The translations under genes were made by a program, and so were the position numbers. Shown here piece by piece: positions 10,575-19,862 of a DNA stretch of 64,000 nucleotides (position 1 is its first letter; the number at the start of each line of letters is the position of its first letter). Source of the DNA: Pseudomonas sp. FP198. Lineage in GTDB: Bacteria; Pseudomonadota; Gammaproteobacteria; Pseudomonadales; Pseudomonadaceae. The DNA lies in contig NZ_CP117452.1 of the NCBI RefSeq assembly GCF_030687895.1, positions 1,691,501-1,755,500 of the forward strand. Reading direction: 5' to 3'. The notes beneath the pieces are model-generated. The model was not told where the DNA came from, made no database searches, and saw only the letters and a list, made by a program, of their open reading frames with translations.

Positions 10575-12281
10575 ATGCAATCGTCGCCGGAGCCGCTGAC
10601 GATCCTGATTGCCGAAGACAGTGCCGCTGACCGGCTGCTGTTGTCGACCATCGTCCGCCGTCAAGGCCATCAGGTGCTCACCGCAGCGGATGGCGCCGAG
10701 GCGGTCGAAGTCTACCGGGAGCAGCGTCCGCACCTGGTGCTGATGGACGCGATGATGCCCGTCATGGATGGCTTCGAAGCCGCGCAGCAGATCAAGCAAC
10801 TGGCTGGGGACCAACTGGTTCCGATCATTTTCCTCACCTCGTTGACCGAAAGCGAAGGGTTGGCCCGTTGCCTGGAGGCTGGTGGCGATGATTTCCTCGC
10901 CAAGCCCTATAACCAGGTGATCCTGGCCGCCAAGATCAAGGCCATGGACCGCTTGCGTCGGTTGCAGGCCACGGTGGTCGAGCAACGTGACCAGATCGCC
11001 CGGCACCACGACTACCTGCTTAACGAGCAGCGGGTGGCCAAGGCGGTGTTCGACAAGATCGCCCACTCCGGTTGCCTGAGCGCGCCGAATATTCGTTACC
11101 TGCAATCGCCCTATGCCTTGTTCAATGGCGATCTGCTGCTGGCCGCCTTCAACCCGGCTGGTGACATGCACATCCTGCTTGGGGATTTTACCGGCCACGG
11201 CTTGCCGGCGGCGGTCGGGGCAATGCCGCTGGCTGAAGTGTTCTACGGGATGACCGCGAAAGGCTACGGCCTGGCGCAAATCCTGCGAGAGATGAATGCC
11301 AAGCTCAAGCGCATCCTGCCAGTGGACATGTTCTGTTGCGCAACGCTGCTGTGCCTGAGCTTCCAGCGCTGCACCGTCGAAGTCTGGAACGGCGGCATGC
11401 CCGATGGTTACCTGCATGACAGCCTCAGTGGCGTGCGTACGCCATTGCCGGCGCGGCACTTGCCGTTGGGCGTGCTCACGCCGCAACTGTTTGATGATCG
11501 CACTGAAGTGCATCCGATGTCGGTGGGTGACCGGGTATTCCTGTTGTCTGACGGCGTCATCGAAGCCAGCGACCGCGATGATCAGCCGTTTGGCGTGGAA
11601 AGGTTGCAGCAGGTGTTTGCGGCCAACCGCGAGCCCGATCGACTGTTCGAAGATATCCAGCAGGCCCTCGGTGATTTTCGCGGCGAGGCCCGCGACGACT
11701 TCAGCATGGTCGAGGTGCGGCTGGTCGCGCCGACGCAACTCAGCCCGCCGCCACCGGTCTATTCCGATAGCGGCCAGTCGAGTCCGCTGGATTGGTCGGT
11801 GAGCTTCGAGTTCCGTGCGCAGACTCTCAAGCGCTTCAACCCGATGCCTTACCTGTTGCAGTTATTGCTTGAGGTCCATGGACTCAGGGGCCAGAGTGGC
11901 GCCTTGTACAGTGTCCTGACAGAGCTTTATTCCAATGCGCTGGAACACGGCGTACTGGGGCTCGATTCGAGCCTCAAGCGTGATGCGGCGGGGTTTGCCC
12001 GCTATTATACGGAGCGCGGCAGCCGTCTGGATGAGCTGGACAGCGGCCATATCCGCGTGCATCTGCACGTGACTCCCCAAGGGGAGGGTGGCCGCCTGGT
12101 CATTGAGGTCGAGGACAGCGGCCAGGGGTTCGATGTCAGCCGTGTGCTGGCCCGGCCTGTGGATCGTGACCGGTTATCCGGGCGCGGTGTGAGTCTGGTG
12201 CGCCAGCTATGCCACGAGGCCAGTTGGTCCGACGATGGTCGTAGTGCGCGCGTGGAGTTTTTCTGGGAGGCTCTGGCATAA
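10575..12281 (+). CDS. hsbR: HsbR-like response regulator with PP2C phosphatase and anti-sigma kinase domains
   Basis: The 568-residue protein has three parts. First is a receiver with Asp58 in LMDAMMPVMDGF. Second is a SpoIIE/PP2C phosphatase at about 180-380 (GDFTGHGLPAAVGAMPL, LSDGVIEAS). Third is a C-terminal HATPase of the RsbW type (about 430-565; ELYSNALEHG, DSGQGFD). In P. aeruginosa HsbR, HptB phosphorylation of the receiver switches it from kinase to phosphatase on HsbA. The ATG at 10575 is chosen over a TTG at 10566 that overlaps the hsbA stop. It lies between hsbA and an Hpt gene, the same three components as P. aeruginosa PA3345-PA3347. Confidence 0.88.
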   Translation: MQSSPEPLTILIAEDSAADRLLLSTIVRRQGHQVLTAADGAEAVEVYREQRPHLVLMDAMMPVMDGFEAAQQIKQLAGDQLVPIIFLTSLTESEGLARCLEAGGDDFLAKPYNQVILAAKIKAMDRLRRLQATVVEQRDQIARHHDYLLNEQRVAKAVFDKIAHSGCLSAPNIRYLQSPYALFNGDLLLAAFNPAGDMHILLGDFTGHGLPAAVGAMPLAEVFYGMTAKGYGLAQILREMNAKLKRILPVDMFCCATLLCLSFQRCTVEVWNGGMPDGYLHDSLSGVRTPLPARHLPLGVLTPQLFDDRTEVHPMSVGDRVFLLSDGVIEASDRDDQPFGVERLQQVFAANREPDRLFEDIQQALGDFRGEARDDFSMVEVRLVAPTQLSPPPPVYSDSGQSSPLDWSVSFEFRAQTLKRFNPMPYLLQLLLEVHGLRGQSGALYSVLTELYSNALEHGVLGLDSSLKRDAAGFARYYTERGSRLDELDSGHIRVHLHVTPQGEGGRLVIEVEDSGQGFDVSRVLARPVDRDRLSGRGVSLVRQLCHEASWSDDGRSARVEFFWEALA

Positions 12282-12312
12282 TCGGGGCCATTCTTGATCA
12301 AGGAGCGAACAA

Positions 12313-12657
12313 GTGAACGAGATTCATCTGGATCGGGACGTGCTCAGCACGTTGAAGGAAGTCATGGAGGAAGGGTATCCGGAATTGCTGGATACATTTC
12401 TCAACGATTCCGAGGCACGCCTGCAGGTGTTGCATGAGGCGAGGGACGCCGAGCAATTGAGCGCCACCGCCCACAGTTTCAAGGGCAGCAGCAGCAATAT
12501 GGGCGCCATCCGCCTGGCTGAACTGTGCGGCGAGCTGGAACAACGCGCCAAGCAGCCCTCGCTGGGTGGAATCGAGAAATTGGTCAGTGAGATCAACAGC
12601 GAGTTTATCCGCGTTCGCGACCTTTGCAGGAAAGAGCGCGCAGGCTTTCACTGTTAA
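12313..12657 (+). CDS. hptB: HptB-like histidine phosphotransfer protein
   Basis: A single Hpt domain of 114 residues with His54 in TAHSFKGSSSN. The start is GTG, well placed after AAGGAGCG. HptB relays phosphate from several hybrid kinases (such as the RetS network) to HsbR in P. aeruginosa. Here it is 31 bases after hsbR and completes the hsbA-hsbR-hptB set inserted between fliJ and fliK. A ready sigma-54 promoter for fliK begins 20 bases after its stop. Confidence 0.86.
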   Translation: MNEIHLDRDVLSTLKEVMEEGYPELLDTFLNDSEARLQVLHEARDAEQLSATAHSFKGSSSNMGAIRLAELCGELEQRAKQPSLGGIEKLVSEINSEFIRVRDLCRKERAGFHC

Positions 12658-12676
12658 AAGTGGTTGTTCGGCGCGT

Positions 12677-12691
12677 TGGCCCATCCCTTGC
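12677..12691 (+). promoter_or_regulatory. Sigma-54 promoter of fliK
   Basis: TTGGCCCATCCCTTGCA keeps GG at 12678 and GC at 12690, close to TGGCAC-N5-TTGCA. It lies about 50 bases before fliK and just downstream of hptB, giving fliK independent RpoN control. Confidence 0.8.
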
Positions 12692-12742
12692 ATTGTCCTG
12701 TCTCGACTGCATCAAAGATCCCAGTGCAGCGGAGACCATTTC

Positions 12743-14104
12743 ATGCCCGTTACGCCTAATACACTCCTTCAGGCCGTTACCCAGGCCAAGCCGCAGGCCA
12801 CCGTCAATCCGTTGGCAGCTGGCCCGGACGCCGGGAATAAAGCCTCCAGTTTCGCCCAGGTCTTCGCCAAGCAGGCCCCCGTCAAACCCTCGACGGCCCT
12901 TGAACCGGCAGTTAAGCCGGTGCGCGACAAGGTCTCCGACAACACCGTCAAAAAGGATGCAGGCAGCGACACGGCTGCCGCTCCTGAGCCGGCGGTTGCC
13001 GATAGCGGCAAACCCTTGCCCGCCGACAAGCCGGCCACGGCCGACGACAAACCGACGCAGGACGATAGCGATACGGCCGAGACGCCTGTAGCCGACGCCG
13101 CCCCAGTCGATCCGACACTCGACCCGGCCTTGCTGCCAGGGGTAATCGTGCCTGAAGTCATTGCCGAGGCGCTGCCCGCACCTGTGGTTGACGCAACCGA
13201 GGCGCCAGTCGTCGCGGCAGTCGCGGCGCCCGTGGTGGCTTCGGCCACGCCGGTCCCGGTGACCGATCCGGAATTTGACCCCCAGGCCGATCCGCTTGAC
13301 GCCCTGCCGGCGTTGCGTCTGGCGATGGAGCAGAGTGGCCATGTGTCCGCTTCCAGCCAGGCGCAGCCCAAGGCAACGGCGCCGGCGTCCACTGATGGCG
13401 AACCGACGTCGGCCCAGACCTTCGCAGCCGGCATGGCGAGCATGCTCAATGTACAAGCCGACCAGGACAGTACCAGTGCCGGCAGCCAGGGCGGTGAGAA
13501 GGCGTTCAGTGGCTTGCTCAACGAGGGCCTCAAGGATCTGACCGCAGCCTCCAGCGACACGCGGGTAGATGATTTTGCCAACCGCTTGGCGGCACTGACC
13601 CAGGCGGCTACGCCAAAAACCGCCAACGCGGTGCCGGTCAACCAGCCCATTGCCATGAACCAGAGCGGCTGGACCGAAGAAGTGGTCAACCGGGTGATGT
13701 ACCTGTCGAGCGTCAATCTCAAGGCGGCTGATATCCAACTGCAGCCGGCCGAGCTCGGGCGCCTGGATATTCGCGTGAATATGGTTCCCGACCAGCAGAC
13801 CCAGGTCACGTTCATGAGCGCCCATTCCGGCGTTCGTGAAGCCCTCGAAGGCCAGATGCACCGCCTGCGCGACAGCTTTGCCCAGCAGGGCATGGGCCAG
13901 GTCGACGTCAGTGTGTCGGATCAGTCGCGTGGCTCCCAGGGCCAGGAACAGCAAGCCCAGCAGCAGGCCCAGGCTGGTCGCGCGAGCTCTGCCTCTGGCG
14001 GGCGAGTGGATTCGGTGGACGAAGAGCTGCCGGCCAGCGTTGCCGAAGCGGCGGCCAACACCACCAGCGTCATCGGCACCAGCGCGGTCGACTACTACGC
14101 CTGA
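12743..14104 (+). CDS. fliK: FliK, flagellar hook-length control protein
   Basis: FliK is the secreted ruler that switches export specificity from hook to filament. The start at 12743 (MPVTPNTLLQAV) follows GGAG and yields 453 residues. The first 320 residues are low-complexity, rich in Ala, Pro, Asp and Thr, as expected for the ruler. The C-terminal Flg_hook domain (about 345-420) contains LKAADIQLQPAELGRLDIRV and VREALEGQMHRLRDSFAQQG, followed by a Gln-rich tail. Ordinary for Pseudomonas. Confidence 0.95.
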   Translation: MPVTPNTLLQAVTQAKPQATVNPLAAGPDAGNKASSFAQVFAKQAPVKPSTALEPAVKPVRDKVSDNTVKKDAGSDTAAAPEPAVADSGKPLPADKPATADDKPTQDDSDTAETPVADAAPVDPTLDPALLPGVIVPEVIAEALPAPVVDATEAPVVAAVAAPVVASATPVPVTDPEFDPQADPLDALPALRLAMEQSGHVSASSQAQPKATAPASTDGEPTSAQTFAAGMASMLNVQADQDSTSAGSQGGEKAFSGLLNEGLKDLTAASSDTRVDDFANRLAALTQAATPKTANAVPVNQPIAMNQSGWTEEVVNRVMYLSSVNLKAADIQLQPAELGRLDIRVNMVPDQQTQVTFMSAHSGVREALEGQMHRLRDSFAQQGMGQVDVSVSDQSRGSQGQEQQAQQQAQAGRASSASGGRVDSVDEELPASVAEAAANTTSVIGTSAVDYYA

Positions 14105-14123
14105 TCCAGCGCGGTATCTCCCT

Positions 14124-14210
14124 GTGGGAGCGAGCTTGCTCGCGATAGCGGATTGTCAGTCACCCTTACAGGGGCTGGTTCACCCCTATCGCGAGCAAGC
14201 TCGCTCCCAC
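14124..14210. repeat. REPIN between fliK and fliL
   Basis: Arms GTGGGAGCGAGCTTGCTCGCG and CGCGAGCAAGCTCGCTCCCAC enclose about 45 bases, starting about 20 bases after the fliK stop. Confidence 0.9.
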
Positions 14211-14270
14211 ATTGGTTTCTGCCGAATTGAAGATCGTAAGCGACCCTCATCCTTAAGCCCCACACACTTC

Positions 14271-14285
14271 TGGCATAACACTTGC
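14271..14285 (+). promoter_or_regulatory. Sigma-54 promoter of fliLMNOPQR-flhB
   Basis: TGGCATAACACTTGC keeps GG at 14272 and GC at 14284, about 53 bases before fliL. RpoN control of the fliL operon is known in P. aeruginosa. Confidence 0.87.
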
Positions 14286-14337
14286 TCCAGCCAAGCCGTG
14301 CAACAGTGAAACCCCCGATTAGCGACGGATTATTGGC

Positions 14338-14842
14338 ATGGCGAAGAGTGAAGCAGCAGCTGTAAAAGACCCCGCAACCAAAGGCAAACTCAAGCTGATC
14401 ATCATGATCGTGGTGGGTTTGCTCCTGGCGATGGGTGTTTCCGTGGGGGCGACCTGGTATTTCATGCACAGCGCTCAAAGCAAACCGGCAGAAGTGGGTG
14501 GAAACCGCGCCGGTGGGTAAGCAGCCGGCGATTTTCGAGCCGATGGCTCCCGCATTTGTGGCCAACTACACCCAGAACGGTCGCCAGCGCTACATGCAGG
14601 TGAGCATCACCCTGCTGGGCCGCAACCAGGCTGACCTGGAAGCGCTGCGGGTGCATATGCCGCTGATTCGCAATAACCTGGTGATGCTGTTCTCCGGACA
14701 GAGTTTCGACACCCTGGCCACTCCGGTCGGCCAGGAAATGCTGCGTCAGAAAGCCACGGCCAGCGTTCAGGAAGTGGCTCAGAAAGAGCTCGGCAAAGTG
14801 GTGATCGAACAGTTGCTCTTCACTAACTTCGTATTGCAGTAG
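14338..14842 (+). pseudogene. fliL: FliL, stator-supporting membrane protein, interrupted by a +1 frameshift
   Basis: FliL is a single-pass membrane protein that surrounds the stators at the basal body. The first frame encodes the normal N-terminus and membrane segment (LIIMIVVGLLLAMGVSVGA), then becomes NRAGG-stop at 14520. The rest of FliL (VETAPVGKQPAIFEP … LLFTNFVLQ) continues in another frame to 14842. The break maps to a GGG run at 14496-14498: GAAGTGGGTGGAA is found where GAAGTGGTGGAA would restore an uninterrupted protein of about 167 residues. The downstream genes of the operon are intact. A sequencing error is the simplest explanation, but a true mutation cannot be excluded. Confidence 0.9.
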
Positions 14843-14851
14843 GAACACGAC

Positions 14852-15820
14852 ATGGCCGTGCAGGACTTGTTGTCCCAGGACGAAATCGACGCGCTGTTGC
14901 ATGGTGTCGACGACGGCCTGGTGCAGACCGAAAACGCTGCTGAACCGGGCAGCGTCAAAAGCTACGACCTGACCAGCCAGGATCGCATCGTTCGCGGACG
15001 CATGCCGACCCTGGAAATGATCAACGAGCGTTTTGCCCGTTACACCCGCATCAGCATGTTCAACATGCTGCGCCGTTCGGCCGACGTGGCCGTCGGTGGC
15101 GTGCAGGTGATGAAGTTCGGCGAATACGTGCACTCGCTGTATGTGCCCACCAGTCTCAACCTGGTGAAGATCAAGCCGTTGCGCGGCACTGCGCTGTTCA
15201 TCCTCGACGCCAAGCTGGTGTTCAAGCTGGTGGATAACTTCTTCGGCGGTGACGGCCGTCACGCCAAGATCGAAGGGCGCGAATTCACGCCGACCGAGCT
15301 GCGTGTGGTGCGCATGGTGCTGGAGCAGGCTTTCATCGATTTGAAGGAAGCCTGGCAGGCGATCATGGAAGTCAACTTCGAGTACATCAACTCGGAAGTG
15401 AACCCGGCCATGGCCAACATCGTCGGTCCGAGCGAAGCCATTGTCGTGTCGACTTTCCACATCGAACTCGACGGTGGCGGCGGCGACCTGCACGTGACCA
15501 TGCCGTACTCGATGATCGAGCCGGTGCGCGAAATGCTCGACGCCGGTTTCCAGTCGGACCTCGACGACCAGGACGAGCGCTGGATCAATGCGTTGCGCCA
15601 GGACGTGCTGGATGTCGACGTGCCGATCGGCGCGACGGTTGCCCGGCGCCAGCTGCGCCTGCGGGACATCCTGCATATGCAGCCGGGGGACATCATCCCC
15701 GTCGAGATGCCGGAAGACATGATCATGCGCGCCAATGGCGTGCCGGCCTTCAAGGTCAAGATGGGCTCTCACAAAGGCAACCTCGCGTTGCAAGTGATCG
15801 AGCCGATCGAACGCCGCTGA
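14852..15820 (+). CDS. fliM: FliM, flagellar motor switch protein
   Basis: FliM is the C-ring component that binds CheY-P. The N-terminal CheY-docking motif is present (LLSQDEIDALLHGV), followed by the CheC-like middle domain and a C-terminal SpoA domain (RDILHMQPGDIIPVEM). The 322-residue length is typical. It starts 9 bases after the fliL end. Confidence 0.97.
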   Translation: MAVQDLLSQDEIDALLHGVDDGLVQTENAAEPGSVKSYDLTSQDRIVRGRMPTLEMINERFARYTRISMFNMLRRSADVAVGGVQVMKFGEYVHSLYVPTSLNLVKIKPLRGTALFILDAKLVFKLVDNFFGGDGRHAKIEGREFTPTELRVVRMVLEQAFIDLKEAWQAIMEVNFEYINSEVNPAMANIVGPSEAIVVSTFHIELDGGGGDLHVTMPYSMIEPVREMLDAGFQSDLDDQDERWINALRQDVLDVDVPIGATVARRQLRLRDILHMQPGDIIPVEMPEDMIMRANGVPAFKVKMGSHKGNLALQVIEPIERR

Positions 15821-15888
15821 GTGCTGTCAATCGCTTAAGTTTGTAACGGATTTTTAGTTTTTTACCGATTCTTGCCCGCCGAGGAAAC

Positions 15889-16350
15889 ATGATGGCTGAC
15901 GATATGAATACCCAGGATGACCAGGCGCTGGCCGACGAATGGGCTGCGGCCCTGGAAGAAACCGGCGACGCCGGGCAGGCCGATATCGATGCGCTGCTGG
16001 CCGCCGATACCGGCAATCACGCTTCCAATCGCATGCAGATGGAAGAGTTTGGCAGCGTGCCGAAAAGCAATGAGCAGGTCACCCTCGACGGGCCGAACCT
16101 CGACGTGATTCTCGATATCCCGGTGTCGATTTCCATGGAAGTGGGCAGCACCGACATCAACATCCGCAACCTGTTGCAGCTCAACCAGGGCTCGGTGATC
16201 GAGCTGGATCGCCTGGCCGGTGAACCGCTGGACGTGCTGGTCAACGGTACCCTGATCGCCCATGGCGAAGTGGTGGTGGTCAACGAGAAGTTCGGCATTC
16301 GTCTGACGGACGTGATCAGCCCGAGCGAACGCATCAAGAAGCTGCGCTGA
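15889..16350 (+). CDS. fliN: FliN, flagellar motor switch protein
   Basis: FliN forms the base of the C ring with FliM and FliH. The 153-residue protein has an acidic N-terminal third and a C-terminal SpoA domain (VGSTDINIRNLLQLNQGSVIE … EKFGIRLTDVIS). The start at 15889 follows GAGGAA; a second ATG three bases later is also possible. fliO begins at the next base after its stop. Confidence 0.95.
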   Translation: MMADDMNTQDDQALADEWAAALEETGDAGQADIDALLAADTGNHASNRMQMEEFGSVPKSNEQVTLDGPNLDVILDIPVSISMEVGSTDINIRNLLQLNQGSVIELDRLAGEPLDVLVNGTLIAHGEVVVVNEKFGIRLTDVISPSERIKKLR

Positions 16351-16788
16351 ATGAAAGGCTTTCTCGCCGCAGCCTTGATGCTGCCGTTCAGCGTGCTGGC
16401 GGCCGAGCCCGCGGCCACGGCGGCGGTTGCGCCGGCAAGTGGCGGCAGCATGGCCGGGCAACTGGCGCAGTTGGTGCTGGGCCTGCTCGTGGTGCTCGGG
16501 TTGATTTTTTTCCTCGCGTGGATGCTGCGGCGCGTGCAACAGGCGGGGCCTGCCGGCAAAGGCCAGGTCATCGACATCATCAGTTCCCGTGCGCTCGGCC
16601 CGCGGGATCGGCTGGTGCTGGTGCAGGTTGGCAACGAGCAGATCCTGCTCGGCCTGAGCCCTGGCACGATCACCGCGTTGCACGTTCTCAAGGAGCCGGT
16701 GCAGGTGCCCGCCACCGAGCAGGCCACCCCCGAATTTGCCCAGCGGCTCATGGAACTGCTGGGTAAAGATCAGAAGGATAAAAAGTAA
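16351..16788 (+). CDS. fliO: FliO, flagellar export gate assembly protein
   Basis: FliO helps assemble the FliP pore. The 145-residue protein starts with a cleavable-looking signal sequence ([19 protein letters not shown]), has one membrane segment at about 35-55 ([22 protein letters not shown]) and a cytoplasmic domain. It abuts fliN and overlaps fliP by one base. Confidence 0.93.
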   Translation: MKGFLAAALMLPFSVLAAEPAATAAVAPASGGSMAGQLAQLVLGLLVVLGLIFFLAWMLRRVQQAGPAGKGQVIDIISSRALGPRDRLVLVQVGNEQILLGLSPGTITALHVLKEPVQVPATEQATPEFAQRLMELLGKDQKDKK

Positions 16789-17537
16789 TGCCGCTGCGCA
16801 TTCTGTTGGCGCTGGCCCTGTTGCTGGCCGCACCGTTGGCGTTTGCCGCCGACCCGTTGTCGATCCCGGCAATTACCCTGGGCACCAACGCCGAAGGGGC
16901 CCAGGAATATTCGGTCAGCCTGCAGATCCTGCTGATCATGACCGCGCTGAGTTTCATCCCGGCGTTCGTCATGCTGATGACCAGTTTCACCCGGATCATC
17001 ATTGTCTTTTCCATCCTGCGCCAGGCCCTGGGTTTGCAGCAGACGCCGTCGAACCAGATCCTCACGGGCATGGCGTTGTTCCTCACCATGTTCATCATGG
17101 CGCCAGTCTTCGACCGGGTGAACCGTGATGCGCTGCAACCCTACCTGGCCGAAACCCTCAGCGCCCAGGACGCGGTGGCCAGGGCCCAGGTGCCGATCAA
17201 GGATTTCATGCTCGCCCAGACTCGCAGCAGCGACCTGGAGCTGTTCATGCGCCTGTCCAAGCGCACCGACATCGCCAGCGCCGACCAGGCCCCATTGACC
17301 ATCCTGGTGCCAGCATTCGTGACGTCCGAGCTGAAGACCGCGTTCCAGATCGGTTTCATGATTTTCATCCCGTTCCTGATCATCGACCTGGTGGTCGCCA
17401 GTATCCTCATGGCCATGGGTATGATGATGCTGTCGCCGCTGATCATTTCCTTGCCGTTCAAGATCATGCTGTTTGTGCTGGTGGATGGCTGGGCCTTGAT
17501 CATCGGTACGCTGGCGGGCAGTTTCGGCGGTGTTTAG
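16788..17537 (+). CDS. fliP: FliP, flagellar export gate protein
   Basis: FliP forms the core pore of the type III export gate with FliQ and FliR. The 249-residue protein has a signal peptide ([20 protein letters not shown]) and the family membrane segments, with signatures [24 protein letters not shown] and [21 protein letters not shown]. It starts on the last base of fliO (TAATG). Confidence 0.97.
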   Translation: MPLRILLALALLLAAPLAFAADPLSIPAITLGTNAEGAQEYSVSLQILLIMTALSFIPAFVMLMTSFTRIIIVFSILRQALGLQQTPSNQILTGMALFLTMFIMAPVFDRVNRDALQPYLAETLSAQDAVARAQVPIKDFMLAQTRSSDLELFMRLSKRTDIASADQAPLTILVPAFVTSELKTAFQIGFMIFIPFLIIDLVVASILMAMGMMMLSPLIISLPFKIMLFVLVDGWALIIGTLAGSFGGV

Positions 17538-17560
17538 ACCACTTGCGCGGGTAACACGAC

Positions 17561-17830
17561 ATGACGCCTGAAGTAGCGGTAGACCTGTTCCGCGAAGCAC
17601 TCTGGCTGACCACCATGATGGTTGCCATCCTGGTGATTCCGAGCCTGCTGGTGGGCTTGCTGGTGGCGATGTTCCAGGCCGCCACGCAGATCAACGAACA
17701 GACCCTGAGCTTCCTGCCGCGCCTGCTGGTGATGCTGGTGACGCTGATCGTCGCCGGTCCGTGGCTGGTGCAAACCTTCATGGAATACATCCTGCAGCTG
17801 TACGGCAGTATTCCCCAGTTGATCGGCTGA
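17561..17830 (+). CDS. fliQ: FliQ, flagellar export gate protein
   Basis: An 89-residue protein with two membrane hairpin helices, typical of FliQ (PSLLVGLLVAMFQAATQINEQTLSFLP). It follows fliP by 23 bases and precedes fliR by 4, in the standard fliOPQR order. Confidence 0.96.
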   Translation: MTPEVAVDLFREALWLTTMMVAILVIPSLLVGLLVAMFQAATQINEQTLSFLPRLLVMLVTLIVAGPWLVQTFMEYILQLYGSIPQLIG

Positions 17831-17834
17831 CCCG

Positions 17835-18617
17835 ATGTCGATGCTCGAACTGACGGACACCCAGATCAGCAGCTGGGTGGCATCGTTTATCCTGCCGCTG
17901 TTTCGCGTCACCGCCGTGTTGATGAGCATGCCGGTCTTCGGTACGACCCTGGTGCCAGGCCGTGTGCGCCTGTACCTGGCTGTGGCAATCACCGTGGTCA
18001 TCGCGCCCGGACTGCCGCCGATGCCGCCGGTCAATGCCCTTGACCTCAGTGCGCTGATGCTGGTGGCCGAGCAGATCCTCATTGGTGTCCTGCTGGGGTT
18101 TTCACTGCAGCTGTTCTTCCAGGCGTTCGTGGTGGCCGGGCAAATCATTTCGATCCAGATGGGCATGGCGTTCGCCTCCATGATCGACCCCACCAACGGC
18201 GTCAACACCGCGGTCATCGGGCAGTTCCTGACGATGCTGGTGACCTTGCTGTTCCTCGCCATGAACGGGCATCTGGTGGTGTTTGAAGTGCTCACCGAGA
18301 GCTTCACCACAATGCCGGTGGGCAGTGCGATGCTGGTCAATCATTTCTGGGACATCGCCGGCAAGCTCGGCTGGGTCCTGGGCGCGGCGATGCTGCTGGT
18401 ATTGCCAGCCATCACCGCGCTGCTGGTGGTCAACATCGCTTTTGGCGTGATGACCCGCGCGGCGCCGCAGCTGAACATTTTTTCCATCGGCTTCCCCCTC
18501 ACGCTGGTGCTGGGCATGGTGATCTTCTGGGTCAGCCTGGGGGATATTCTCAACCAGTACCAGCCGTTGGCGACTCAGGCCTTGCAGCTGCTACGCGACA
18601 TGGCACAGGCGCGCTGA
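17835..18617 (+). CDS. fliR: FliR, flagellar export gate protein
   Basis: FliR closes the FliPQR pore and contacts FlhB. The 260-residue protein has about six membrane segments and family signatures PVFGTTLVPGRVRLYLA and GQIISIQMGMAFASMIDP. A second in-frame ATG two codons later is an alternative start. flhB follows after 3 bases. Confidence 0.96.
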   Translation: MSMLELTDTQISSWVASFILPLFRVTAVLMSMPVFGTTLVPGRVRLYLAVAITVVIAPGLPPMPPVNALDLSALMLVAEQILIGVLLGFSLQLFFQAFVVAGQIISIQMGMAFASMIDPTNGVNTAVIGQFLTMLVTLLFLAMNGHLVVFEVLTESFTTMPVGSAMLVNHFWDIAGKLGWVLGAAMLLVLPAITALLVVNIAFGVMTRAAPQLNIFSIGFPLTLVLGMVIFWVSLGDILNQYQPLATQALQLLRDMAQAR

Positions 18618-18620
18618 ACC

Positions 18621-19757
18621 ATGGCTGAGAGCGAAAGCGGTCAGGACAAGACAGAAGACCCCACGGAGAAACGCACCAGGGAGTCCCGCGAGAAGGGTGA
18701 GATCGCCCGTTCCAAGGAGCTCAACACCCTGGCGATCATGCTCGCCGGCGCTGGCGGCTTACTGATCTATGGCGGCGATCTGGCGCTGGAACTGCTGGAA
18801 ATCATGCGCCTGAATTTTTCCTTGCCCCGGGAAGTGTTGCTGAGCCCTGGCGCCATGACGCAGTACTTGCTGCATTCGGGCAAGATCGCGCTTCTGGCGA
18901 TTCAACCCGTGCTGATTTTTTTATTGTTGGCGGCATTCATCGGCCCGATTTCCCTGGGCGGATGGCTCTTCGCCGCCGGCAGCCTGGCACCCAAGTTCAG
19001 TCGGATGAACCCGGCCGCCGGCATCAAGCGCATGTTTTCCACCACGGCGCTGGTGGAGCTGCTCAAGGCTTTTGGCAAATTCCTGCTGGTCCTGTCCGTC
19101 GCGTTGGTGGTGCTGGAGGGCGACATCGACGATCTGCTGCGCATCGCCCATCAGCCGCTGGAGCAGGCCATCATTCATAGCGTGCAGCTGGTAGGGTGGA
19201 GCACGTTGTGGATGTCTTGCGGCCTGATCCTGATCGCCGCTATCGACGTGCCGATCCAGCTCTATCAGAGCAAGCAGAAGCTGATGATGACCAAGCAGGA
19301 AGTGCGCGACGAGCACAAGGACGCGGAGGGCAAGCCGGAGGTCAAGCAGCGGATTCGCCAATTGCAGCGCGAGGTCTCCCAGCGGCGCATGATGGCGGCG
19401 ATTCCCGATGCCGACGTGGTCATCACCAACCCGACCCACTATGCGGTGGCGCTCAAATACGATCCTGAAAAAGGCAATGCGCCGGTGCTGCTGGCCAAGG
19501 GTAGTGATTTCCTGGCGTTGAAAATCCGCGAAATCGCCGTTGCCAACGAAGTGATGCTGCTCGAATCGCCGGCGCTGGCGCGCTCGATCTACTACTCAAC
19601 CGAACTCGATCAGGAAATTCCCGGAGGTCTGTACCTGGCGGTGGCCCAGGTGCTGGCCTACGTCTACCAGATCCGCCAGCACCGCGCCGGCAAGGGCAAG
19701 CGTCCCGAACCGCTCAAGGACCTGCCGATCCCGCCGGATTTGCGGCGTGACTCATAA
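18621..19757 (+). CDS. flhB: FlhB, export gate substrate-specificity switch
   Basis: FlhB wraps the export gate and switches from rod/hook to filament substrates after self-cleavage. The 378-residue protein has the charged N-terminus (QDKTEDPTEKRTRESREKG), four membrane segments and a cytoplasmic domain with the autocleavage motif Asn270-Pro-Thr-His in ITNPTHYAVALKY. It is the last gene of the fliL operon here; an RHS-type gene on the other strand separates it from flhA. Confidence 0.97.
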   Translation: MAESESGQDKTEDPTEKRTRESREKGEIARSKELNTLAIMLAGAGGLLIYGGDLALELLEIMRLNFSLPREVLLSPGAMTQYLLHSGKIALLAIQPVLIFLLLAAFIGPISLGGWLFAAGSLAPKFSRMNPAAGIKRMFSTTALVELLKAFGKFLLVLSVALVVLEGDIDDLLRIAHQPLEQAIIHSVQLVGWSTLWMSCGLILIAAIDVPIQLYQSKQKLMMTKQEVRDEHKDAEGKPEVKQRIRQLQREVSQRRMMAAIPDADVVITNPTHYAVALKYDPEKGNAPVLLAKGSDFLALKIREIAVANEVMLLESPALARSIYYSTELDQEIPGGLYLAVAQVLAYVYQIRQHRAGKGKRPEPLKDLPIPPDLRRDS

Positions 19758-19862
19758 TCGCTGCGGTGATAGTCCCGACCCCATCGCGAGCTTGCCGATG
19801 CGCTCGGATAATGCGGCTCGACAAAGGTCGCATCGGCGAAGAATATCTGTTTGCTCCGGGGC

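Noticed and set aside
12566..12742. Longer N-terminus for FliK
   Set aside because: The upstream frame overlaps hptB and the sigma-54 promoter; the start at 12743 has a good ribosome site and fits the family.
14496..14498. Phase-variable switch in fliL
   Set aside because: A three-base G run is too short for efficient slippage; a sequencing error or fixed mutation is more likely.
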